From CAWAQA01 sp963784065 (GTDB taxonomy: Bacteria > Acidobacteriota > Vicinamibacteria > Vicinamibacterales > UBA2999): DNA of 64,000 bases. A program made the position numbers and the translations under genes. This document shows, piece by piece, positions 47,302 through 56,283 of the stretch (the first letter of the stretch is position 1; each line of letters opens with the position of its first letter). The DNA lies in assembly GCA_963784065.1 (NCBI GenBank), contig CAWAQA010000005.1:496001-560000 (forward strand), written 5' to 3'. The notes beneath the pieces are model-generated. The model was not told the DNA's origin. It saw nothing but the letters and a program-made list of their open reading frames with translations, and did not search any database.

Positions 47302-47633
47302 CAGTGAATCCAGTAGCCGTTGCTGTGCGTGAAGATGGGAAGCGCCAGCAGCGCGACGAAAAACAACGCGGTCACCACGAGAACCGCGTAGATCAGTTTC
47401 TTCTCGGCGATCAGGTGCATGAAGTAGCACGCCACCAGCGATCCCTTGACGGTCGCGACGACCAGCGCCACGGTCACGGCAATCGGAACGGCAAGGTCAA
47501 GGTACGACACCGCCACCGTGACGATGGTCAGGACCATCAGTGCGACGAAGACGGTGATGTAGATCCTGACGTGTTTGTCGATGTCGACGGCGTGGTCGCT
47601 CGTCATGGATGTCGCCGCGTGGTCGCTCGTCAT
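47301..47633 (-). CDS. Cytochrome c oxidase subunit IV-type protein
   Basis: A 110-residue protein with three helices (YITVFVALMVLTIVTVAV, IAVTVALVVATVKGSLVACY, LIYAVLVVTALFFVALLAL) and the block ACYFMHLIAEKK typical of the prokaryotic COX4 family, a small structural subunit. The N terminus carries a nine-residue duplication (MTSDHAATS then MTSDHA), encoded by a 27-base tandem repeat at about 47595-47635, so either Met (47633 or 47606) could start translation. It follows coxC in the same direction. Confidence 0.85.
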   Translation of the reverse strand: MTSDHAATSMTSDHAVDIDKHVRIYITVFVALMVLTIVTVAVSYLDLAVPIAVTVALVVATVKGSLVACYFMHLIAEKKLIYAVLVVTALFFVALLALPIFTHSNGYWIH

Positions 47634-47659
47634 GGACTCCGCCTGCAGAAGATACCGCT

Positions 47660-48250
47660 TTACAAAAGATATAGCGTCGGGAAGAGAAAGATCCAGACCA
47701 GATCCACGAAATGCCAGAACAGGCCCGAGTGCTCGACCCGGTTGGTGAACCACACCGGATTCGTCTTCCAGAGCTTCGCGCCGGGGCCCCAGAGATAGGC
47801 GTTCGCCGCCATTCCGCCGAGCACGTGGAGCATGTGCAGGCCGGTCAACGTGTAGTAGATGGCGAGGAAGTTGTTGGTGCGGGGAAATTCCCCCAGCTCG
47901 AGATGGTGGCCGTATTCGAAGTACTTGACGACGAGGAAGACGAGCCCGAACAGGATCGTCGCCCCCATGTAGATCCGAAAGGTCCCGAAGCGGCCTCGCA
48001 TCAGGGACGCCCACGCCATCACCATGGTCACGGAGGACGAGATCAGGACGATGGTGTTGAACGTGGCGAGCGGGACGTCGAGAATCGTGTCGCCCCGCGG
48101 CCAGCTCGGCGCCCCTGTCCGGATCAGGATGTAGCTCGCGAACAGGGCCCCGAACAGCATGACCTCCGAGGCGAGGAACAGCCAGATGCCGATCTTGCCG
48201 TTGGTCAGACCGGTGTCGCGCCGAACCTCGACGGTGTAAGGAATCTCCAT
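47660..48250 (-). CDS. coxC: Cytochrome c oxidase subunit III
   Basis: A 196-residue protein with five predicted helices, the short form without the two N-terminal helices. Characteristic blocks are NGKIGIWLFLASEVMLFGAL, NTIVLISSSVTMVMA, TGLHMLHVLGGM and LFWHFVDLVWIFLFPTLYL at the end. Subunit III stabilises the oxygen-reducing core. Frame intact. It follows coxA by 6 bases on the minus strand. Confidence 0.95.
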   Translation of the reverse strand: MEIPYTVEVRRDTGLTNGKIGIWLFLASEVMLFGALFASYILIRTGAPSWPRGDTILDVPLATFNTIVLISSSVTMVMAWASLMRGRFGTFRIYMGATILFGLVFLVVKYFEYGHHLELGEFPRTNNFLAIYYTLTGLHMLHVLGGMAANAYLWGPGAKLWKTNPVWFTNRVEHSGLFWHFVDLVWIFLFPTLYLL

Positions 48251-48256
48251 CTCGAA

Positions 48257-50017
48257 TCAGGCCTCGAACTGCGGCACGAAGTCCTTGGCCGCGCCAGGAA
48301 CGCTGTACTCGTAGGGTCCGCGGTACGCTTCCGGCGCGCGCCGGAAATTGCCGTGCGGAGGAGGCGAGGGAGCCGACCACTCAATCGTCGTGGCCTGCCA
48401 CGGGTTGTCCCCGACCTTCTCCCCGTTCCTGATGCTCCAGAAGAAATTGAAGATGAAGGGAATCTGGAAGACCGCGAGGATCCACGCGCCCCACGACGAG
48501 ACGACGTTCCAGTGCATGGTCGGCTGCGCGAAATCGTAGGCCGCTCCAGCGTCGAACAGGCGCCGCGAGACGCCGGCCATCCCGATGATGAACATCGGCA
48601 TGAAGACGACGTTCATGCAGACGAGCGTGCCCCAGAAATGGATCTTGCCGAGCGTCTCGTTCATCCTGCGCCCGGTGGCCTTCGGATACCAGTAGTAGAT
48701 GCCCGCCAGGAGGCCGAGGATCGTCCCCGGAGCGACGACGTAGTGGAAGTGGGCGATGACGTAGTACGTGTCGTGCAGCGGGATGTCCGCGATGTTCAAG
48801 CCGAGCGGAAGCCCCGTGAGCCCGCCGATGCCGAACATCGGCAGAAAGGCGACCGCGAAGAGCATGGGCGTGTTGAAGCGTATCGATCCGCCCCACAGCG
48901 AGATGATCAGGGCCGTGAGGATCACGACCGACGGGATCGAAATGATCATCGTCGTCGTCTGGAAGAACGCCGCCATCGCCGTCCCCATGCCGGTCATGAA
49001 CATGTGGTGTGCCCAGACGATGAACGACATGAAGCCGAGGAAGACGAGCGAGTAGACCATCGAACGATAGCCCCACAGCGGCTTCCGCGTGTTGTTCGCG
49101 ATGATCTCGGCCACGATTCCAAACGCCGGAAGGATCAGGACGTAGACTTCGGGGTGCGCCAGGAACCAGAACAGGTGCTGCCAGAGGAGCGGGTTGCCGC
49201 CGCCGGTGTAGGTGAGGGCCTGGCCGCTGACGACGAGGCCGCTCGGCATGAAGAAGCTCGTGCCGGCCACACGATCCATCAGCTGCATCACCCCCGCGGC
49301 CTCGAGCGGCGGGAAGGCGAGGAGCAGGAGGAACGACGTGACGAACTGCGACCAGACGAAGAAGGGGAATCGGAGGAAGGTGAGGCCCTTGGCGCGGAGC
49401 TGGATCGTGGTCGTGATGAAGTTGAGCGCTCCGAGCAGCGACGAGGTGATCAAGAAGATCATCCCGATGAGCCACCACGTCTGACCGGTGCCGGCGATGA
49501 CGGAGAGAGGCGTGTAGGAGGTCCACCCGGATTGCGCGGCGCCGCCGGGGACGAAAAAGCTGCCGAGCATCGTGATGCCGCCGAGGACGAGGCACCAGTA
49601 GCTCATCATGTTGATCTTCGGGAAGGCCATGTCCGGGGCTCCGATCTGGAGCGGGAGCACGAAGTTCCCGAATCCTCCGACGGCGAGGGGGACCACGCCG
49701 AGGAAGACCATGATGGTGCCGTGCATCGCCCCGAGCTCGTTGTAGAACTCGGGGAGCATCGTCCCGCCCGGCATGCGCGCCTCGCCGAAGAGCGAGCCGA
49801 TCAGCGGCAGCGCGGCGCCCGGGTAAGCGAGCTGCCAGCGCATGAGCATCATCAGCGAAAAGCCGAAGAGGAGGAACAGGAGGCCGGTGACGGCGTACTG
49901 GATGCCGATGACCTTGTGATCGGTTGAGAAAACGTACTTGCGCCAGAAGCCGAGCACCTCATGATGGACTTCGTGCGCGACGTGCGGCGTGGGCCCGACG
50001 ACAGAATGGTCACTCAT
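48257..50017 (-). CDS. coxA: Cytochrome c oxidase subunit I (A-type haem-copper oxidase)
   Basis: The catalytic subunit, 586 residues, intact. Metal ligands are all present: low-spin haem His in LGAMHGTIMVFLG, CuB His and the cross-linked Tyr in LFWFLAHPEVYVLILPAFG, the CuB His pair in FIVWAHHMFMTGM, and the haem a3/haem a histidines in VIAHFHYVVAPGTI. The D-channel region NELGAMHGT and K-channel residues look conventional, so it should pump protons. It is preceded by the cupredoxin-like gene and followed by coxC. With ActC/D/F upstream the operon couples quinol oxidation to oxygen reduction. Confidence 0.97.
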   Translation of the reverse strand: MSDHSVVGPTPHVAHEVHHEVLGFWRKYVFSTDHKVIGIQYAVTGLLFLLFGFSLMMLMRWQLAYPGAALPLIGSLFGEARMPGGTMLPEFYNELGAMHGTIMVFLGVVPLAVGGFGNFVLPLQIGAPDMAFPKINMMSYWCLVLGGITMLGSFFVPGGAAQSGWTSYTPLSVIAGTGQTWWLIGMIFLITSSLLGALNFITTTIQLRAKGLTFLRFPFFVWSQFVTSFLLLLAFPPLEAAGVMQLMDRVAGTSFFMPSGLVVSGQALTYTGGGNPLLWQHLFWFLAHPEVYVLILPAFGIVAEIIANNTRKPLWGYRSMVYSLVFLGFMSFIVWAHHMFMTGMGTAMAAFFQTTTMIISIPSVVILTALIISLWGGSIRFNTPMLFAVAFLPMFGIGGLTGLPLGLNIADIPLHDTYYVIAHFHYVVAPGTILGLLAGIYYWYPKATGRRMNETLGKIHFWGTLVCMNVVFMPMFIIGMAGVSRRLFDAGAAYDFAQPTMHWNVVSSWGAWILAVFQIPFIFNFFWSIRNGEKVGDNPWQATTIEWSAPSPPPHGNFRRAPEAYRGPYEYSVPGAAKDFVPQFEA

Positions 50018-50035
50018 GAGGCCTCTTTCCGGTCG

Positions 50036-50767
50036 CTATTTCGCGCCGGGGACGGCGAACTTGAAATCCTGGGGCTTCGTTTCGTTGGCCGTCACGGTGA
50101 CCGAGGCCGTCTGCGTCCCCAGCTTCTCGTGCCAGGCGGTGAGCTCGTAGGTCCCCGCGTCGAGACCCGCGATCGAGAACTTCCCGTCCGTGCCCGTCAC
50201 CGAGAAGAAGGGATGCGTATAGACACCGATGTAGGCGCTCATCCACGGGTGGACGTCGCACTTGACCTGGAAGATGTTCTCCGGCTTCGGGAACGACGTG
50301 GTCATCTCCTTGACCGTCGCCGGCTGCCCGCGGTTGAACATCGGGTTGATCTTGGGAAGCGTGTGGATGTTGTGCAGGATGCCGTCGTTGTTGAGGATCC
50401 TGTAGGACTGGCCGACCATGATCCCCATCACGTGCGGCTTGTACTCACAGCCGTCCTGATCGAGGGTCACCGGAGTCTTGGGAGCGGGCCACGTCTTCCC
50501 CGCCGGCAGCCCCTTCGAGACCCACACCATGATGTTCCCCATGGAGTTGCCGTTGCCGAGCACCAGCGCCTCGTTCGGTGCGGGTTTACCTCCGTGCTTC
50601 TTGTGGCACACGGGCTCGGCGGCCATGTCGAGCCCTCTGAGTACGGGGGCTTTCCCGGCGAAGGTAACGGTACCCGTGATCGTCGCCGCCGCGGCAGCGA
50701 CGCCCGGCCAGCCCAACATCGCGACCAACCCGGCTGCCAGCCACAACCTCTTCCCCGTTCCACGCAT
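50036..50767 (-). CDS. Periplasmic cupredoxin-like protein with carboxypeptidase-regulatory-like domain
   Basis: A signal peptide (RLWLAAGLVAMLGWPGVAAA) is followed by a beta-sandwich protein. The block DGILHNIHTLPK and the block VKCDVHPWMSAYIGVY supply His, Cys, His and Met, the usual copper ligands of cupredoxins. Residues near 185-230 (FSIAGLDAGTYELTAWHEK) resemble a carboxypeptidase-regulatory-like domain. The ATG at 50767 has AAGGAG six bases upstream; upstream in-frame ATGs at 50785 and 50800 are possible. Between actF and coxA it may replace ActE as the electron carrier to the oxidase, or deliver copper. Both are inference. Confidence 0.82.
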   Translation of the reverse strand: MRGTGKRLWLAAGLVAMLGWPGVAAAAATITGTVTFAGKAPVLRGLDMAAEPVCHKKHGGKPAPNEALVLGNGNSMGNIMVWVSKGLPAGKTWPAPKTPVTLDQDGCEYKPHVMGIMVGQSYRILNNDGILHNIHTLPKINPMFNRGQPATVKEMTTSFPKPENIFQVKCDVHPWMSAYIGVYTHPFFSVTGTDGKFSIAGLDAGTYELTAWHEKLGTQTASVTVTANETKPQDFKFAVPGAK

Positions 50768-50954
50768 GTTCGGCTCCTTGGTCATCGTCCACCTCTCCAT
50801 TAAGTCGTCGCAGAGGTCGCCGCCGCCATGATCGAAGCGATCATCCGCGCAGGTATTAATTTCGAGCCGATTCTACACCGGACCCTTCATGCGTCAACAG
50901 CCTCAACGGTAAACAGCGACCAGAGAGCGCAATCCTTGTGGGACTGTTGGTCGC

Positions 50955-52169
50955 TCAGGCGTTCTCGAAGGCGAGCGATTCGGCGAGCCTCGGGTCGCGT
51001 AGCGGTACAAGCGCCTGCCGTCGCATCAGCCAGCTCGCCGCCGCCACGAAGCACCCGCCGACGGTCATGAGCGCGGCGACGTCGAGTAGCGACGGACGGA
51101 GCCCTTCGGGATGGAGCGTCGGCATGACCTGCCAGTAGAGATCCAGGAAGTGCATGGCGAGGAGCCACGCTCCCCCCAAGGCCAGGGTCGCTCCGTTCCG
51201 CTTGACGCCCCGGCCCATCAGGTAGAAGAACGGCGCCAGGAAATGCCCCGCCAGGAGGAGGAGCGAGACCGTCATCCAGGACCCCTCCATCCGAGCCCTG
51301 TAGAAGATCGTTTCTTCCGGGAGGTTCGCGTACCACATGAGGAAGTACTGGGAGAAGGCGATATAGGCCCAGAACGCCGTGAACGCGAACAGGAACTTTC
51401 CGAGATCGTGCAGGTGCTCGGCGTTGATGACCGTGTCGAGCAGCCCGGCCCGGCGCATCGCCGGCGCGACGACCGAGAGGAGCGCGATGAACCCCACGAA
51501 GGAACCCGCGAAGAAATAGACGCCGAACATGGTCGAGTACCAGTGCGGCGTGAGCGACATGATCCAGTCGATCGAGGCGAAGGTCTGCGTCAGCGCGAGG
51601 ACGATGATGGCGGGCCCGGCGAGGCTGCGCAGGCGGGCCGATACCTTGGGATCCCCCGTCACGTCCTGACCGCGCGAGCCGCGGTAGTAGAGGAGGGCGA
51701 TGAAGGACCAGATTCCGAAGCAGACCACCGCCCGGATGAGGAAGAACGGCACGTTGAGATATGGCGCCTTCCAGCGAAGCAGCGCATCGTGCTCGGCTGC
51801 ATCGGCGTGGGACCATTCGTAGAGATCGTGCAGGCCGAGCAACACCGGCAGGAAGAGGACCGCCATGACGGGAAGCGTGGCGAAGGTCGTCTCGCCGATC
51901 CGTCGCAGCACGATTCCCCAGCCTCCCTGGGCCGTGTACTGGATCAGCACGAAAAAGAGCGCGCCGAGGGCCAGGCTCAGAAAGAACAGGAACGACACGA
52001 GCCACGAGAAGAAGAATTGCCTCGGGTTCGCCGGTCCCAGAATCGCGCAGGCCACCGCTCCCAGCAGGGCGCAGACGGCGGCAATGACCGGAAGGCGATT
52101 CCACGAGTGCCCTGGCGGGATCGTGGCCTGCTCGGGCCGCAGCGCGACGTGATCGCGTTCGGGGATCAT
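50955..52169 (-). CDS. actF: ActF-like membrane subunit of alternative complex III (second act locus)
   Basis: A 404-residue protein with about ten helices of the ActF/NrfD-related type; blocks PRQFFFSWLVSFLFFLSLAL, SHADAAEHDALLRWKAPYLN, FASIDWIMSLTPHWYSTMFG and FWAYIAFSQYFLMWYANLPE are diagnostic of this family. ActF is a paralogue of ActC that lies in the membrane and contributes to proton translocation. Frame intact. It abuts actD (TGAATG). After it come a 187-base gap and the cupredoxin-like gene. Confidence 0.92.
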   Translation of the reverse strand: MIPERDHVALRPEQATIPPGHSWNRLPVIAAVCALLGAVACAILGPANPRQFFFSWLVSFLFFLSLALGALFFVLIQYTAQGGWGIVLRRIGETTFATLPVMAVLFLPVLLGLHDLYEWSHADAAEHDALLRWKAPYLNVPFFLIRAVVCFGIWSFIALLYYRGSRGQDVTGDPKVSARLRSLAGPAIIVLALTQTFASIDWIMSLTPHWYSTMFGVYFFAGSFVGFIALLSVVAPAMRRAGLLDTVINAEHLHDLGKFLFAFTAFWAYIAFSQYFLMWYANLPEETIFYRARMEGSWMTVSLLLLAGHFLAPFFYLMGRGVKRNGATLALGGAWLLAMHFLDLYWQVMPTLHPEGLRPSLLDVAALMTVGGCFVAAASWLMRRQALVPLRDPRLAESLAFENA

Positions 52170-52724
52170 TCAGGACTCCAGGAGCTCGACGTTTTGGGCG
52201 CCCAGGGACTTCAGCAGTGTCCCGGTGGCCGACGGATCGAACCGCGGATCCCACGATTCGATCGAGATGAAGAAGGCGTCGTCGCTCGCCCGCTCGAAGA
52301 TCTTGGACTTGAAGAGCGGATGGTGGTGCATCGGGAGCCGGTTCAGGCCGAACATGCCGAAGACGGCGCCGAGCGTGCCGAAGAGGACGGCGACCTCGAA
52401 GGTGACCGGAATGAAGGCGGGCCAGGTGAAAAACGGCTTGCCGCTGATCACGAGGGGGTAGGCGCTGGTGTGGACCCACCACTGCAGGACGAACCCGGCC
52501 GCGGCCCCCGTCAGCCCCATGCCGAGGACGATCCAGGGAAGCGTGGAGCGTCGGAGCCCCATCGCCTTGCTGAGACCGTGGACGGGGAACGGGCTGTGGG
52601 CATCCCACCGGGTGAAGCCCGCGTCACGCACCCGCTCGCACGCGCGATAAAGGTCCGCCGGCGTCGCGAATTGGGCGAGGATTCCATAGTACGGCCCGGT
52701 CGGGAGCCGCGAGCGCAGCGGCAT
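52170..52724 (-). CDS. actD: ActD-like (DUF3341) subunit (second act locus)
   Basis: The product is 184 residues from the ATG at 52724 (MPLRSRLPTGPYYGILAQF), which has GGAG seven bases upstream. DUF3341 blocks are visible: ATPADLYRACERVRDAGFTR, AHSPFPVHGLSKAMGLRRS, a helix pair (LPWIVLGMGLTGAAAGFVLQ; FIPVTFEVAVLFGTLGAVFG) and FFISIESWDPRFDPSATG. ActD is a small membrane-associated subunit. There is no stop codon in this frame between the end of actC and this start, so a continuous ActC-ActD polypeptide is possible (see actC). Confidence 0.88.
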   Translation of the reverse strand: MPLRSRLPTGPYYGILAQFATPADLYRACERVRDAGFTRWDAHSPFPVHGLSKAMGLRRSTLPWIVLGMGLTGAAAGFVLQWWVHTSAYPLVISGKPFFTWPAFIPVTFEVAVLFGTLGAVFGMFGLNRLPMHHHPLFKSKIFERASDDAFFISIESWDPRFDPSATGTLLKSLGAQNVELLES

Positions 52725-54204
52725 CTGGAAGCTCCATCGGGAGCGGGCTCGGGCTTCCACAGGGACCGCGGCGACGTGATGGTCCTGGTGCTCGTGTTGA
52801 GGGATCTCGTGTCCGTGTCCGGGCCGGCGAATGCGGATCGGCCTGCGGCAGGACGGTCTTGACCTCGGCGGTGGCCACCATCGGAAGAAAGCGCACGAAC
52901 AGGCAGAACATCGTGAAGAAGAGCCCGAAGCTCCCCAGCAGGCACGCCACGTCCCAGACCGTGGGACTGAAGTAGCCCCAGGCTGAGGGAAGGAAGTCAC
53001 GGTGCAGCGACGTCACGATGATCACGAACCGCTCGAACCACATGCCGATGTTGATGACGATCGACGCCACGAACAGGATCGGGATGCTCGTGCGCGCCTT
53101 CTTGAACCAGAAGATCTGGGGGCTGATCACGTTGCACGTGATCATGATCCAGTAGGCCCAGGCGTATGGTCCGAGCGCGCGGTTCAGGAACGCGTAGAGC
53201 TCGTAGGGATTCCCGCTGTACCACGCGGTGAAGAACTCCGTGGCATAGGCGTAGCCGACCATCGTCCCGGTCACGAGCATGATCTTCGCCATGTAGTCGA
53301 AGTGCCGGAGGGTGACGATGTGCTCGAGGCGGAACGCCGTGCGGCAGATCACCATGAGCGTCAGCACCATGGCGAACCCGGAGAAGATCGCGCCCGCGAC
53401 GAAGTAGGGCGGGAAGACCGTCGTATGCCATCCCGGGAGAAGGGAAACCGCGAAATCCATCGAGACGATCGAATGAACCGAGAGGACCAGCGGCGTCGCG
53501 AGGGCCGCGAGAATGAGGTAGGCGGTTTCGTAGTGATGCCATTGCCGCACCGAGCCCCGCCATCCGAGGGCGAAGATCCCGTAGACGAACTGCCGTGTGC
53601 GGGTTTTCGCCCGGTCGCGCATCGTCGCCAGGTCCGGGATCAGGCCGATGTACCAGAACAGGATCGAGACGGTTCCGTAGATGCTGACCGCGAAGACGTC
53701 CCAGAGCAGAGGGCTCCTGAAGTTGGGCCACATGCCCATCTGGTTCGGGAGCGGGAACATCCAGTAGGCGACCCAGACGCGTCCCACGTGGATCCCCGGG
53801 AACGTCAGGGCGCACATGACCGCGAAGATGGTCATCGCCTCCGCCGAGCGGTTGATCGAGGTGCGCCATGTCTGGCGGAAGAGAAAGAGGATCGCCGAGA
53901 TGAGCGTCCCGGCGTGCCCGATCCCGACCCAGAACACGAAGTTCGTGATGTCCCACGCCCAGCCGACGGGGACGTTGAGGCCCCAGACGCCGATCCCCTC
54001 CCAGAAAAGCCACGACACCGCCACGCCGAGCAGGCTGAGGAGCGCGAGGGAAGGGATGAAGAAGAGCCACCAGCCGATCGGTGTCCGCCGCTCGACCGGC
54101 TCCGCGATGACCTCGGTGATGGAGTGGAAATCCGGCGAGCGCAGGATGAGCGTGGGATATCCCACGACAGGGTTGTCGAGCAGTTCTGCTTCCGTCTGGG
54201 CCAA
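52725..54204 (-). CDS. actC: ActC-like NrfD-family quinol-oxidising subunit (second act locus), one frameshift
   Basis: ActC is the polytopic subunit thought to oxidise menaquinol. The start is TTG at 54204 (MAQTEAELLDNPVVGYPTL). Conserved blocks are ERRTPIGWWLFFIPSLALL, FVFWVGIGHAGTLISAILFL, LPGWHTTVFPPYFVAGAIF and FVIIVTSLHRDFLPSAWGYF. About ten helices. At about 52827 one inserted base breaks the frame; the repaired C terminus is His-rich (AGHGHEIPQHEHQDHH) and then runs on without a stop into actD. The other two frames also lack stops in that stretch, so the ends of the two proteins cannot be separated from this sequence. Confidence 0.9.
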
Positions 54205-54345
54205 GCCTGTCCCTCGCTTCGAGTTTGAAACGAAAAGTGGCCGTTTGTACCATCGCGGATCGCGGGAGTCAAGCGCCGGTCACGCGCACCGGCATCGTTG
54301 CGCGCGCGAGTGGGGCCGACACGCTCGCCGCCGATGCGACGCCGG

Positions 54346-55141
54346 CTAATCCATGTTCGCCAGCTGCGCGAGGATCGCGTCCATGGGTGCCTTCGCGCAC
54401 GCGAACATCGGCGTGTCCCGCTGCGTATAGAGGCTCGCCTCCGTATAACGCAGCCGCCCCACCAGATCGACGAACTCCTGCAGGTAGTCCGAGTCGAACG
54501 CGACCACGAAGTCCTGATCGTCGATGCCGTAGCTGTTGCTCGTGTTCAGGCGGACGCCCTTGAACGGGGCGGAGGCGGCGATGTGCTCGTCCATCATCCC
54601 CTGCCGCGCGTGGGGCGAAAGGCGGTAACCACGACCGCGTTTTCGTGAAGGGGTACACGAACAGGTACTTGCCCTCCCCCGGCAGCAGCTCGACGCCCTC
54701 TCCAGCGCCCTTCATCTTGTTGACGTACGGCGACCGGCGCTGCAGCGAGAGCAGGCTGTGCACCTGCGAGAGGTAGGCGCCCAGCCGCGACCGCCTGATC
54801 GCGGCTTCCATCGACTGGAAGCACAGCGGGTCGAACGCGATCCGCCAGAGCATGAAGTCGACGTCCGCGCGCAGGCCCACGAGCGAGTACGTGCGGAGGA
54901 TCAGATCGTCCGAAGACTCCCACTGCCTCACCAGTTCGATGAACTCGGCCGCCGCCACTCGCTGCTCGTCGGCGGGGAGCCGCCGGAACAACGGGTCGAG
55001 CCGGTAGAACGAATAGTTCAGGAACTGGCGGCGCTGCCTGTCCGGGCTCTTGCCCGTGACGATCCCGGTCGGGTCGAGGTCGACGGAGGGACCGCGGCGG
55101 GGCGGCGGGCCCGTGCCCTCGGGAGTGTGCTCCATGCTCAT
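54346..55141 (-). CDS. hemQ: HemQ-type coproheme decarboxylase (chlorite dismutase family), one frameshift
   Basis: HemQ converts coproheme to haem b in the coproporphyrin-dependent pathway. The repaired protein is about 264 residues. Family blocks are FLNYSFYRLDPLFRRLPADE, DVDFMLWRIAFDP, YLFVYPFTKTRSWYRLSPHA (Tyr-x-Phe-x-Lys...Trp-Tyr) and NTSNSYGIDDQDFVVAFDSD. One base is inserted at about 54635. The ATG at 55141 is preferred; 55135 is also possible. It sits between two cytochrome-rich loci, consistent with supplying haem for them. True chlorite dismutase is less likely because the sequence follows the HemQ pattern. Confidence 0.88.
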
Positions 55142-55578
55142 GCCTGCCTGTGGCGGCCAGCAGCTGCACGTCCCAGGAACACGGCGCCTGGACGCGCTCG
55201 TACTCGGCCTCTCGCCACGTGACGAGGCACCGTATGACTCCCGCCATGGATTGTCAAGCGCGTGAAGCGCGTGAAGCCCATGTTGCCGGGTCACGAGGGC
55301 GAGGGCTGCACCTTCTGCGCGGGGCGGTTCTCAGGGAAGTCCTGGACTTCCCGATCGTTCCCGGCCGCCGCTTTGAGACGAATTTCCGCGTCTCATTTGC
55401 TTCACAGGCGCGGCCGCGGCCCTGAACGAATTTGTGATTGACGCAGGCCGAATTGGCGTATATTACGCCCCTACACAGTCTCCGAGGCGGAGAGTGCCCG
55501 CGCGGTTGCGCGGTTCGGCGGCGTTTCAAGGCGGAGTTTTGCTGTTAATCCGTAAGCCGGCTCACCAGGAGGTGACCT
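55142..55578. other. Intergenic region between hemQ and a small membrane gene
   Basis: About 440 bases without a supported gene. The left half is GC-rich and holds a near-direct repeat (GCGCGTGAAGCGCGTGAAGCC near 55256-55277). The right half contains a strong-looking promoter (55438-55466) and a leader of about 110 bases that is rich in GCGG words. Confidence 0.5.
55438..55466 (+). promoter_or_regulatory. Strong sigma-70-like promoter
   Basis: TTGACG at 55438-55443 and TATTAC at 55461-55466 are 17 bases apart, and the flanking sequence is AT-rich for this genome. It precedes the small gene at 55579 by about 110 bases, leaving a leader long enough for regulation. Confidence 0.55.
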
Positions 55579-55867
55579 ATGGCTCGCCATCGGACGTTCG
55601 ACGAGATCGTGGAGGAAATCGAGCACGCCCGTCCCGTGCACCCGCTACGCGTGCTCATCGCCAACCATTTCTATCTCGATGGCTGGGTCAGCTCGCGAAG
55701 GCGGACTGTCGCTCGCGATGTTCAACGCGCTCTTGTTCGTGCCCTTCATGATGTTCCTGTTCTTTTATCCCGTTCAGGCGCTGATCGGGCTCGGCGTCGT
55801 GCTCGTTGCGACGGTGGTGCTGTACGAGGGTGTCGTGATCTGGCGCCGTCGCACGAGGCGCCATTAG
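55579..55867 (+). CDS. Small membrane protein of unknown function, one frameshift
   Basis: An excellent ribosome site AGGAGGTG lies just before the ATG. The first 37 residues are soluble (RTFDEIVEEIEHARPVHPLR; NHFYLDGWV). After one inserted base at about 55688 the frame continues GGLSLAMFNALLFVPFMMFL and a second helix (ALIGLGVVLVATVVLYEGVV), ending VIWRRRTRRH. Repaired length is about 95 residues. No family recognised. The strong promoter and ribosome site suggest it is well expressed. Confidence 0.65.
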
Positions 55868-56283
55868 GGCCGCAGGCAGGCAGGGGCACTGTCAGGCGGC
55901 GCGATTCTTTGTGGGGAAGGCCGCCATGGGCGGCCCATCGCAACGATCAGCGCCGCAGCGAATCGTTGACACCGACTGCCGCCCCGTCAATGCACGCCGA
56001 TCGCTCCCGCCCTCGAGCACACGATCATCGGAATTCAGCACGATCACTTGCGCCGATCCCTGCGCGTTGACCGCGTCACCGCAGGTCGATCGGCGTGAGC
56101 GTCTCACGCTCGACTTCTACACCAGGCTTGGAGCGTTTCGTCTCATGGCCATTGCGGCCAGGAGCAGCGACTCCCAGGCGGTGTTCGCGTTCTCCTGAAA
56201 CGACTCTCGTCGCCAGTGGGCAGCAGCAAGCCCGTGGTAGTGGGCAGTGTGAGTTCGGCCCACTGCCGACTGCCCACTGCTGA
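55868..56283. other. Intergenic region with a GTGGGCA-word repeat
   Basis: About 415 bases with no supported gene. Near 56212-56252 the words CAGTGGGCAGCAGC and TAGTGGGCAGTGTGAG occur, with inverted partners GCCCACTGCCGACTGCCCACT at about 56260-56280. This is another tandem-word hairpin at a gene junction. A shorter motif, GTCTCACGCTCGAC, occurs at 56099-56112 and again near 56341-56354 within the next gene. Confidence 0.5.

Noticed and set aside
47711..49927. Long plus-strand open frame (about 738 residues) opposite coxA and coxC
   Set aside because: Antisense to coxA and coxC, which have every catalytic ligand; the frame is Arg/Glu/Asp-rich noise.
51111..52862. Long plus-strand open frame opposite actF and actD
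   Set aside because: Same reason: shadow of conserved membrane proteins on the minus strand.
55256..55425. A small gene with a CTFC motif upstream of the promoter at 55438
   Set aside because: No ribosome site, no conserved pattern and atypical codon use; it looks like chance.
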